Notes under the pieces: model-generated
Databases searched by the model: none
Told to the model about the DNA's origin: nothing
The model's input: only the letters and a program-made list of their open reading frames with translations
In this document: piece by piece, positions 20,059-31,000 of the stretch
Numbering within the stretch: position 1 is the first letter of the stretch
How the letters are laid out: each line of letters starts with the position of its first letter
Translations under genes and position numbers: made by a program
Assembly (NCBI GenBank): GCA_964030785.1
Contig: OZ034968.1
Span: 53,627,230 to 53,691,229 of the forward strand
Origin: Siderastrea siderea
Lineage: Eukaryota; Cnidaria; Anthozoa; Scleractinia; Rhizangiidae
DNA length: 64,000 nucleotides
Direction of reading: 5' to 3'

Positions 20059-21780
20059 TCAAAACGTGTTATGTCCCAAAATCGGACGTCTGTCAGATTA
20101 AAGTTTGCCCAGTAATCTTGTTAATTTTTGCCCTAAGGTAATTTCATTGCAGCATTGTTTTTTTTTTCCGTTACCATTTCATTGGTTTCAATCAGTGTCA
20201 TTTCATTCATGTCGCTTGTATTTTCAACTACGCCGTTTCGCTTGTTGGAATTTACCCCAAAGTAACAATTAGGCCTTGGTCTTAATTTTACAGAAATTCT
20301 CGGTTTTATTTAATAATGAGGGGAAAAAAAGGAGAAGAATCGAGTATACCGAGATTAGCACATGCTAGACATTAACAATATTTCTGAATAATTATGTATG
20401 TTTTGGCTATGTATGATAAACTGTTATAACGTACTCTAAGCACCGCTTACACTGACGATATCTAAATCCGAGTCTTTGTGCTCTAGCGTTTCCTATTCAC
20501 GAGGGTGGCTAAGAGGAGCCTTTGATTTACCTTTTAGTTCGAAGTTTATCCCCCTTTTCTCTTAGCTTTCTGTCATCATATTACTACTGAGATCTTAATT
20601 GCCTGAAGATAAAGTCAACAAAGAAAAACCTGTATTTTAAGAACAATCCCTGATTCAAAAATTCCAATGAATTTGAGAAAGTTAAAGTGACTAGCATATT
20701 TACTGCAATTTCCAGAGTCTCCTCTTACACATTCTCAAAAGCTAATCAGAGCGCTTAGGAAAACACACAGCGCCGTTCACACGAATAATTAATAAGGGGC
20801 TTGCTTTCAGGCTATAGTCTCTGTGATCAACTGTGCCGTGATCTTGATGCCTTTCGGGCACAAGTGAATACTTTTGTCGGGATTCGGGATGCAGGATCGG
20901 AGTCTCAAATGAAATCAAGGTGGAACTGGGTGCAAACTACTGACTGAATGTAAGGGCGAGATCGTTCCGAATGAAATGGTACGGCGTAAAGCTGCATGGA
21001 TGGGACAAAAGAAGTTGACAAATCTCACTCCTCGATCTGAGAACACGCTGATTGTCAATACTAAGGCATTGACTTTCCTAGCTGTCTAGATTCCATTCTT
21101 TCACAAAAATAAAGCTTGGTAAATTACCTATTCGAAGAGTCGTTTTCATTTACCACGGTACATGTTTGTTTGTTTGGAGAACAAGTTGAAAAATAATTCC
21201 TTAATACGTCGGGCTTCTTATTAGTGTATTTATGTAATGTTCTGGAATGAAACGATCAGTACTTTGGTGGAAAAGGGGGAAGGTTAACGCCACTATATTA
21301 CAGGCTATCGCCGGGTCCTTGCCATCCAGAGGGGGAATTTCTTGTTTTTGTAGTTTTGGTTCAGTGATGGCCGGTAACAAATATTTTGCTCATTGGTCTG
21401 AATAGGCTACAGGTAGCTTTTAGCCACTCGGATATGAAAGGGGCATGAAAATCACATATTTTATTCAGAAATAGGCTTGTAGTAGTTCGAGCTTTGCTGC
21501 GAACCCCACCAAAAATGTCGAGTAGGACTCCTGACAAAGCCCCCCCCCCCCACCCACCCTCCCAGCTCCCTCATGCAATATGTGTACTTCAGACTTTAGA
21601 CTCTCCTTGTAACAAGTTAGCCGTCAGTTGAGAGATATGTCAAGATCACCTTTGTTTCACAAACAAAGCAGACAAAAGCCCTCTAATCTTGAATTTTCGC
21701 GTTCTAATTCAATAAAACAAGCCAGAGAGCGAATATCTTATACACTGAGTCACAATTTGTTCAATATTTCCAGTTTACTC
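20059..21780. other. Spacer upstream of copy B; no gene seen
   Basis: No sustained coding frame. Contains a C-rich run near 21541 (CCCCCCCCCCACCCACCCTCCC). The last 150 bp resemble the sequence before exon 1 of copy C and probably include the promoter and 5' UTR. No TATA box can be assigned with confidence. Confidence 0.5.
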
Positions 21781-21802
21781 TTCAGTGAGGAACGAGAGTA
21801 AA

Positions 21803-21886
21803 ATGTTTCGTTTCCTCTTCGTGTTGGCTTTGTCCATTTTCTTGGCCGGTTCCTTTGGAACATCGCAGAAAAAATCTTCCAATCAG
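21803..21886 (+). CDS. Copy B exon 1: signal peptide
   Basis: MFRFLFVLALSIFLAGSFG, then TSQKKSSNQ: a short start, a hydrophobic core of about 13 residues and a likely cleavage site after SFG. Donor GTAATG, phase 0. The ATG context AGTAAAATGT is A-rich. Confidence 0.85.
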
Positions 21887-23927
21887 GTAATGTACAGCCA
21901 TCCCTAAGTTGCCTATTTTTGCTATTCGCGCGGTTTTGGATCGATCGCCTCCTAATTCAACAGAAACATTGCAACATTAAATCCGGTCTTCTCCTTCTCG
22001 TAAAAAGACATCCGAAAATTATAATCTAGAGCAAAAAAATTCAGCAATAAAATTTCACAATTTAGGCCGCGTGTGTTCGAAATCTTTTAGACCCAGTTTC
22101 TTGCAACTCACGTTTCATATATCCGCTTTTGCGCTTTCTCTGCTCATGCAAGACTCGTTATAAGCAAAGTTTTACAGAACACAATCGGAAAAAAACGATT
22201 TGATATCTTTTAGAAAGTTCTTGTAGTTTTCATGATCAGGCGCCAAAAAAAACAGACAGATTGTGAAAGTACTTCCTGATATGTGCCCAGTCTCCTGTCG
22301 TTATTACTGGAAACGCCTGGCGAAGAATTTTCCACGGATCGATCGGAACTGAGCTACCAAAGATTTTTGGAGGATTTGGCGCTAATCTCCCTAAAAAATG
22401 TGAACATGGAGGAGAGATATAATGTCAGGAGCCAATTTTCATCAATATGAGAGATTTTTAACTAGAATGAACGAAAATGTGTCTCAGAATTGTTGTTTCT
22501 AACATGCTAACTGAAAACGAGTTGTTGGGCCACGTTTGGACTGCATGTTTATGGTTACTTAACGAGTAAGTTTTATTTGAATTATCTTTGTTTAACCACT
22601 TTCGGAATTTCATTCCATGTTTTGTAGAGGGAATTAAATGACCCTCAAAATGAGTCATCTTGTTTTGAAAAGGGAAACTTGTGAAGTGCCAACAAAATTA
22701 TAAAAAGCTGGAAAATTAACGAGAGCTAGGAAACTATGGTCACAACAACGGGGAGTGCAAATAATTAGTTTTGGCGGCATTTCCTTGTTTGTGTGTTCAT
22801 AACTCTTGCACTGAGTTTTAAAATTCACCCCCACCCCCCTCTCTCCACCTAATTATAAATTTCAGGCTCTGCTGTAAAATTTATACTTAAGATAAAACCA
22901 GAAGGCAAACTACTGTTAGAGGGAGTAACTAATATAAGACCATCAGTCTTCACTTGATGTGGTGGTAATTGGCTATTGTACGGTGTTCGCTTACACACCA
23001 AGATTTGACCAAATTGGGATGTATTTTACATCATTATGATTGAACGCGCTAACCAGTGTCAATGAAATTGCAACACTAGTATATTTGTAATGTTTTTGAA
23101 ATCTTAGTAGCATTTGTGGAATCCCAAATATCATTATTGCACAATAAAAACACGAAATTTTCTTGTGCGCTGAGCTCTTATTAGCGTAACATTTGCCGTA
23201 CCTAAATATAAAATGTTGTGGACCGAGCAACTTATAGCCAAAATTTATCCGGTTTTTTACTCAGTTCGACTTGCACATGTAATAAACTCTTGTTTTCTAT
23301 TTTCTTAAAGCAGCTTAAGAAAATTTTCTGATAGGTTGTCAGTGTGTTAATGATGACTTACCGTTGTCCAACATGGTAGACTCAGAAACGAAGGCTCGGT
23401 ACAAAACCCTTCATGTAGGATATTGTTTACTTGTTTTTACGAAACAAAATATCTTTTCAAGATGCACGATAGCCAAAGAATATTTTTCACTAAGCCAATT
23501 CCCTACTTTGTTTCTGGCTATACAAAACATGGGTATTTTACCCTGTCTGAACCATTTGTCCAACGTGGTCATCAAGAAGGGGCACCGAGTATGAATAACA
23601 GTGCACTCACAATGCACTTTTTCGGTACACTAAAAGTGCACCAAAGTTTTTAGTAGTATTTCAGTGCACTTTTTTTGACAGTACACCATTTCGGTGCACT
23701 AGTGCACCTCAGAACAAATTAACAGTCGACTGTACAACGTGGGTCTCCGTGAACTCATAAACAAAGTCAGTTTTGTTGTTCACAAGGGAAAAACTGGAGC
23801 TGAGCGCTTGCGTGAATCACTTGAAAGGAAAAAAAGAAAGAAATCCACTATTCTACTAAAACAACAGAGATAGAATTTTAGAGAATTTAATGTCTGCTGT
23901 GCAAACTCAGATAACTCTTCCGACAAC
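21887..23927. other. Copy B intron 1, left part
   Basis: No coding signal. A cluster of GTGCAC/AGTGCAC and GGTACAC motifs in both directions lies at 23597-23712 and could be a small degenerate foldback repeat. Confidence 0.5.
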
Positions 23928-23936
23928 ATTCTTCAG

Positions 23937-25323
23937 TAACCTGCGATCAGGCCGAATTTTAGCATCGCTCTCATATTCTCTTATGTTGGTCGCTCGCTAA
24001 AATAGGGCCTGATACAATCTCTCTCAGAAGTTCATGTCGGCGGCCAGATTTTGGCCGCGGAATCTCGCAATCTGATTGGCCCTTTAACAATAGAGCTGTC
24101 AACGGAAGTAAATTGTCTACGAGATTTCGATCCGACCGCCATCGCCAAGGGACAACCAAGGAACAAGTCTGCCGAAGTAAAATGTGTTGCTCTAATAAAT
24201 TCTCGTCGTTCTAGGAGAATTGTCACCATTTCTTTCTCTCCTGAAAATGGCGTTCGGTTTGACGCAAGCTGTCTCTCACCTGGAGCAGAGAAGTACAGCA
24301 ACAGTGGAGTATGTATTCTGTTTTATCGCATCGTGTCGCGGAATTTTCATTTGACGGCTTTCAACTAGTATTGATAACATGAACAGAGTAGTGGCTGTTT
24401 CCGCGTCTTACGAAACAAAACGAACAGCAGACGAGCAAGTATCTTTCACCAAGAATGATCAACAAGTCAACCGATAATTCGGTAAACTTAACGGTGAACT
24501 AATGTTTGGCTACCCTGCGAGCAGATCGAAGGGCCCCTGCTCGCACGGTAATGTTTGGCGAGAACCGCAATCAAGTCGCAATAACGATTTTCAGTTTATT
24601 CATTCATTGTTTAATACTTATGTCGTTTTATTGATCTCTGACATTGACATCAAAGGATCTGACTAGTTTTATAATAGATGTTCTTCGTTTTAAAATTCGC
24701 TGCTGCTTAGAGATAAAATTCGCTGCTAATTTCAAATATTTATCACTTCTCGAATTAAATTACAAAATACCCCTTTGTTTATAAACGGTTTTATTTATAT
24801 TTTTATTCTAAAGAATGAAACTGAAGGTATTTCTCTTAATTGTCCAAGGTTTTTTACGCAGAAAATCGGTACAATTGAGAAGAGAATATTTCCAGATACC
24901 ACCTGAAATGGGAAATGATTCAAGCATGCAGCATATTTTGGTACATCACAACCTCGTCGTGTTTTGAATTTTCATTCAGTTTCAGATCAGACAGAGCAAC
25001 CATGTACAGTACCGGAACCTTCAAGTTAGCAATCGTGTAAATTTGAGTACTTGTGCCTAGAAGATATATCGTAGCCTATGATTTTCTTTTTTTGCCGACA
25101 TTTACGTGACTTTCTGCGAATTGCCGTTATGGGAAATTTGCGTACCGAGGATCGTGCAAGCAGAAGAAATTTTGATTGGCTGTTTTGTTGAATGTCAATC
25201 AATCAAAAAAAGTGGGCGGCAGACGTTCCGTAGAAGAATTGTATCAGGCTCTATTTTTCGTTTCGCCCGTCCCGCCTGAATGTTTCACCAAGCGAAACGA
25301 AAATAGAGCCTGATCGCAGGTTA
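23937..25323. mobile_element. TAACCTGCGATCAGGC-end DNA element in copy B intron 1
   Basis: Left end TAACCTGCGATCAGGC and right end GCCTGATCGCAGGTTA, flanked by a perfect 9-bp TSD ATTCTTCAG (23928-23936, 25324-25332). Inner repeated parts GGGCCTGATACAATCT and ATTGTATCAGGCTC extend the inverted ends. An exon-like MAFGLTQAVSHLEQRSTATVE before a GTATGT occurs near 24248, of unknown meaning. A 9-bp TSD suggests Mutator-like or KDZ-type; the terminus resembles the one at 18923. Confidence 0.8.
24510..24548. mobile_element. 39-bp foldback insertion with 10-bp TSD
   Basis: TAATGTTTGG is repeated exactly on both sides (24500-24509, 24549-24558). The 39 bp between has TGCGAGCAG facing CTGCTCGCA. This looks like the bare ends of a TGCGAGCAG-type element with its interior gone, nested in the 23937 element. 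Confidence 0.7.
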
Positions 25324-25758
25324 ATTCTTCAGCTGCCAGTAGGTAAGACATTCATGCAAACAAATTGACTCAAAAGTTAGACTGGGAGCCTTTCTCACAA
25401 TCGAGGCATCTCCAGAAATCCTGTGCCACTTTTTGCAAACAAGAGAGATGGTTCTTCAAATGAGATGAAATGAAATAAAACTAAAAATGCGTAAAATCAC
25501 ATCATGTGGAAGTTGATTTTTTTATGTATTGTTTTAAACAAAATCAATCAGCACCTTTCATCACCAATCTTGTAGTTTAACAAAGGGTAACTGCCCAGTT
25601 AATAGACCACTCCCACAATTAAAAACAAAAAACTGTCAATGTCTGCCAGCAATCATTGTTGCAGCGAAAGAATATTTTAAATCATCAAGTGTATTGCTGG
25701 TTTAACAGCAGTGTCTAGAGTGTTTTTGAAGAAACGCTTGTTTTTATGTTTCTACTAG

Positions 25759-25827
25759 ACTAATGGACCCACAACCCAACCAAAAACCTGTGAAGCTCAG
25801 TGTTCCATGTTGGTTGCTGTAAAGATG
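25759..25827 (+). CDS. Copy B exon 2: Cys linker, shifted by 2 nt
   Basis: Acceptor CTACTAG and donor GTGAGT. Reads TNGPTTQPKTCEAQCSMLVA then VKM, in phase 0. Copy C reads TDETPNKQNICEATPHVGCG then KDG and ends in phase 1, as the next exon needs. In B the last third in the other frame would give HVGCCKDG, so the extra 2 nt lie around GCTCAGTGTTCC. Confidence 0.6.
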
Positions 25828-26340
25828 GTGAGTGAAACTTGGTTCAAAAGAGTTATTAAACTTTCTACTGTAGTTTTTCTTTTCTTTGTGTAAACAAAAA
25901 GTGCTTATATCAGATTATAACTTAGAGGGCTGTCAATTATCGCTGATTCGTGAACAAAATTGGAAAGCTACCCCTTTTCGACCCCTTTTTTTTTAAATTT
26001 GGATGATCATTCTCACACGTTTCACAAATATAGTGCCCAAAATGTTGCAAAACAGCATGACAATGAAAATAACATCCATAAAAATCCCTTTGCAACAACT
26101 TGTCACAAAGGGATTTTTATGGATGCTATTTTCATTTGAACGTTGAATGTAAGATCTGAGAAAGATGGAATATTCAGTTTGTCACGAGTGGGCCAAAGAA
26201 AAAATCTGAGTTCCCCACAGGAATCGAACCCATGACCTCCCGTACACCGGTCGGGTGCTCTAACCACTGAGCTACTGGGAGACTCATGGTGAGCGAGGTC
26301 ATATTTACTGAGTTCGTTGTGACACGTATCCTGCATACTG

Positions 26341-27550
26341 GAGGGTGTCAATGGGGTTCACTGACTAGCGTATAACAATGGATTTATGTTATTGTAACCG
26401 TATAAATAACAAAATACGAGCTGACTATCGTATAAAAGGAAGCCGTTTTCTTAGCGTATGCAGTACATAAAAGACAAATTTTGAACATTTTTTGTGTGCA
26501 AATAAAAACATTGAGTTTGCCAATACTTCGTTTAAATCATTTTTGAGTCGATTTTCGACCCTGCTAAGACCTTCTGGCCTTTGTTGTAGTTTTTAGTCTG
26601 CTGCGTGACTGATTTTTGTGACAAGCCCTGAGCCTGCGCTGTACCTGCAGCTTTATATATAATCATTCCAGGGTCTCTCCTGACCTTCGACCTTGGCAAA
26701 CACGGCATGGCATCCATTTGTGCTGTGTAATGCCGAAGATATCGAGCGTTTTCGCTCAAGAATATTATTTAATTGAGAACTTCAATAACTTCAGGCTGCA
26801 CGTGGAGGGTTTTCTTGGTGTCAATTAAAGGACCTTAAAGGGGCTATGTCATGGAGATTTTGACGTTCTTGGGTCAAAACTGCCCTACATTAAAACTTAT
26901 TACTACCTTTCTCAGACACAGCATCAGCTTATAGAACACTAAAAGAAAGACACGACGATAAACTGGAAAACATTAGCCTAATTTTTTTCAAGTTGCAATC
27001 CATTTCCAGCCAGGTCTTCTGCTGCTGAAGGATTCTGGACACTTATGTTTTAATACTCTTAGAGCACTAGTAGAAAAAATTTAAACAAAGCTGAACCAAT
27101 TTGTTTAGGTTCCCACTGATATAAATATGTCCTGTGGCTTTTTAATAGAAATGGTGACGTAGCCCCTTTAAGTCTTACGGTTGGCACTTGAGACCACTTG
27201 ACGGTAACTCATGTTTGATTCTGTCGATTCTGCTTGCTGCTGTCTTCTTCCTCATCAGAAACTCACCCGTTCGTCAGTGAAGTATTTTCCATGCTGTTTT
27301 TTATTTTTATTTTTTTAAGACCGTTTTATCGATCCTGGGATTTTTTTCCTACCACTAAGAAGATGAAAGGTTGTGATCAACATCGCTGTTGACTACATTG
27401 TGAGAAAAAAGTTAGTAAACGTTAATTATTAACTGACTTTTTTCCCCGTTTGCTGTTTACTGACTAAAAGGGATTTTTTTTACTGTTTACTGACTAAAAG
27501 GGATTTTTCTAACTGTTTACTGACTAGAGGTACACCCGATTGACACCCTC
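26341..27550. mobile_element. GAGGG-end DNA element (1.2 kb) with subterminal repeats
   Basis: Left end GAGGGTGTCAATGGGG, right end complement GAGGGTGTCAATCGGG, with 6-bp TSD ATACTG (26335-26340, 27551-27556). The uninterrupted target is visible in the SINE unit near 32410. The left subterminal region repeats CGTATAA (CTGACTAGCGTATAAC, CTGACTATCGTATAAA). The right one repeats TTTACTGACTAAAAGGGATT three times. No transposase. Same layout as 15555-18508, so probably the same undescribed group. Confidence 0.8.
26835..27171. mobile_element. TTAA-flanked MITE nested in the GAGGG element
   Basis: TTAAAGGGGCTATGTCA at the left and TGACGTAGCCCCTTTAA at the right, about 330 bp, no coding. A TTAA at both outer edges fits piggyBac- or Kolobok-type integration. 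Confidence 0.75.
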
Positions 27551-27652
27551 ATACTGCTAGGATCAGCAATGTCGAAAGCACCGTGTGTGATAACAAAGAA
27601 AGATGGTAAATTTTAAGCTTGGAAAGAAATGAGAAAGATCAGGAATATTCAG

Positions 27653-27777
27653 TGTAGTGTCGATGTATTGCGTTACGGTCATGCGCACTAGGGGTTGGTG
27701 GAGTCGGTAGTATCAAGGATTACTGTATTTTACTGTTAAAGAATAAATAACAAGTATTCACAATCAAGGACTCCATA
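27653..27777 (+). repeat. 5' LTR of Gypsy element 2
   Basis: 125 bp, starts TGTAGTGTCGATG and ends GGACTCCATA. Confidence 0.9.
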
Positions 27778-28035
27778 ACTGGCGACGAGGATAACTCAAG
27801 CGAATTCCACTACAGCCACACTTAATTTAATCGTCACCTTGGATCGAATGCACTGGATAAACAATGGCAAAACATGTTCAGTTCTCAACGCCACGTGGGC
27901 TGGCCGCCATTTGAGTAAGGCGGGAAATCAAAGTTGAACACTTATCTATTGTCGTCAAAATATTACGTCGAAAGATTACATCGAAAAATTACCTCAAAAG
28001 ATTACACGGGACGATCACACAATTGCCGAAGCGGA

Positions 28036-31000
28036 ATGGCGAATGTCTTACCTCCATTGCCTTCATTTTCCGTCCACGAAAACAACGCTTCAGTCGGCCC
28101 ACGTTGGAAAAAATGGTTGAAACGTTTCGAAATGTACCTCGCCGCTCATGATGTGAAAGACGACACACGCAAGAGAGCGCTACTACTATACTCCGCTGGT
28201 GAAGAGGTCAGCGACATATTTGAAACACTTCCAGATCGAGGAGAAGAGAAGGACTATGCGAAAGCAGTGACCGCTTTGAATGCTTATTTTCAGCCAAAAG
28301 TAAACAAGACCTACGAAATTTACATGTTCAGAAATGCTTCTCAGAATTCCGGTGAATCGCTAGATTCTTACTGCACACGGCTGAGGCGTCTTGCTCAAAC
28401 ATGCGAGTTTGCCAACGAAGATGAAGAAATCAAGTCACACATAGTTGTGTCCTGTTTATCTTCACGATTACGGCGAAGAGCTCTACGAGAAGACATGGAT
28501 CTCAAAGCCCTACTCGACTATGGCCGTGGTCTAGAAATGTCTGACAAGCAAGCTAAAGGCATTGAGGAACAGGAAAAGTTAGCCAAAGTAGCAGAAGTCC
28601 AAGCGGTGAGAGAGGAAAAGCCAAAGCCGGAAAACAAGAAGTGTTACAGGTGTGGAGAAAATTACCCTCATAAAGGTCGACTTTGTCCGGCGCTGAATGA
28701 AAGTTGTAAACATTGTCGCAAGAAAGGCCATTTCACCAAAGTATGCCGAAGCAGATTAAATTTCAAGAAAGTCAATACAGTGGATGAGAAAGATGGCGAT
28801 GAATCAACCGACGAAGAGTACACATACCGAATCACTCTCCACTCCATGCGTGACAAGATACAACCGTTTACTGAAATTACCATTGGAGGCAAGAGAGTGA
28901 AATGTCTTATTGACTCAGGAGCGGGAGTAAATGTCATCGACACATGTTCTTTCAATCAGCTGGAAAGCATTCCCATTACACCTACCTCGAAGAGGATCTA
29001 TGGCTACAGATCTTCTGAGCCCTTACCAGTCATTGGCAAGTTTGAAGCTGAAATCAAGTCGGGAGTAACAAGCAAATCGGCGGTCACGCAATTCTGCGTT
29101 GTTGATGGATGTGATGGTAATTTGATAGGTTATGAGACGGCAACAGATCTCGGGCTGCTACACATAATAAACAGTGTGTCGACACCCAAAGTCGATAACA
29201 TTATCGAGGATTACAAAGATTGCTTCGAGGGGCTGGGAAAGATGAAAGGTAAAACCGCAAAATTACATGTTAATGACAGCGCAAAACCACTGGCCCAGAA
29301 GTACCGCAGACTACCATTTCACATCCGTGATCAAGTCGAAGCAGAGCTCAAGAATCTAGAGGAACTTGACATCATAGAAAGAGCAGAAGGTCCAACTCCC
29401 TGGGTCTCTCCGATAGTTGTGGCCCCAAAGAAGACAGGAATACGCATATGTGTCGATATGAGAGCGACCAATCAGGCTATAGAACGTGAGCGACATCCAG
29501 TACCCACTATAGAAGACCTGATCGTTGATCTGAACGGAGCCACTGTTTTCAGCAAGATAGACCTAAACCAAGGATATCACCAACTTGAGCTGGACGAAGA
29601 CTCCCGGAGCATTACTACTTTTGCCACGCACATTGGCTTGTTTCGTTACAAGCGACTGAGTTTTGGAATTAACTCAGCAGCTGAAATCTTTCAGAAATCC
29701 ATAGAAGAAGTGCTGCAAGGAATTGACGGTGTTAGAAACATTTCTGATGACATAATAGTGTTTGGCAAGAACCAATCCGATCATGATGATGCTTTACAAG
29801 CTGTTCTTCAGAGAATGAGAGAAAACAGTCTAACCGCAAACCCTGCCAAGTGTCTGTTCAACCAGTCATCCATTGACTTCTTTGGTCATCACTTCTCTGC
29901 AGATGGCATCAGTGCAGATGATAAGAAGGTTGCATCCCTCATTAATGCCAGTCCCCCAAAGAATGCAACTGAGGCACGTAGCTTCCTCGGTTTGGCACAA
30001 TACCTTGCACGTTTCATAAAGGACTTTGCTTCCATCTCTGCTCCAATCCGTCAACTCACCCATCTAAATGCTAAGTGGGTGTGGGGACCAGAACAACAAC
30101 ATGCATTCGACTGCCTCAAAGCCAGCATGGCAACTCCAGAAATCATGAAATACTTCGACCCCTCACTCCAAACGGAGCTGATTGTTGATGCCAGCCCAGT
30201 CGGCCTGGGAGCAATTCTCACGCAAGTAACAGCAGATGGAGGAACAAACATTGTAGCGTATGCCAGCCGCTCACTCACGGATTGTGAAAGCCGCTACAGC
30301 CAAACCGAGAGAGAGGCTCTTGCAGTGGTCTGGGGAATTGAGCACTTCCACCTATACCTCTATGGATCATCCTTCCAAGTTACCACAGACCACAAGCCGT
30401 TAGAAACAATCTTCAACAACCCCACTTGCAAAGCAACTGCGCGAGTTGAGAGGCTACAGCTACGTCTACAGCCATACAAAACCAAAGTTGTTTACAAGCC
30501 AGGAGCAAACAATCCAGCTGATTACATGAGTCGCCATCCGGATCCCAAACAATCGCAGGCTTCCAACCATTTATCAAGAGTTGATGCCTATATTAACTTT
30601 GTAACCAATAATGCTGTGCCCCATGCCGTTACGCTTCAAGAAGTAAAAGATGCGACAGCAGCTGATGAAACGTTGCAGAGTCTAGCAAAAGTGATAGCAA
30701 CTCAAAAGTGGCACGAGGCTGGAAGAGATGTCAGTCAGTACCAGCAGATCAAGCAGGAGTTGTCAGTATCAAATGGCGTTATTCTGAGAGGGACACGCAT
30801 AATAGTTCCCGAGAAGCTACGAGATCGAATGATTATGCTAGCTCACAGTGGACACCAAGGAATTGTGAAGACCAAGCGTCTTTTGCGAGATTCAGTCTGG
30901 TTTCCAGGGATAGACAGAATGGTCGAGGAAGTTGTCAAAGGGTGCCTACCGTGCCAAGCTGCGAACCATGATCCAAAGCCAGTATGCGAGCCTCTGCAAA

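Larger units (their letters stand above)
26168..27652 (-). mobile_element. tRNA-derived SINE unit 2, split by a DNA element
   Basis: 26168-26340 and 27551-27652 together make one SINE unit. The minus strand contains TAGCTCAGTGG and GGTTCGATTCC (Pol III A and B boxes). The body ...CATACTG|CTAGGATCAGCAATG is interrupted at ATACTG by the 1.2-kb GAGGG element. Its far end runs into the Gypsy LTR. The unit is the first of three tandem copies. Confidence 0.75.

Noticed and set aside
27934..28035. Upstream 34 codons of the Gypsy 2 frame as part of Gag
   Set aside because: No counterpart in element 1, and the next ATG aligns with the Gag start of element 1.
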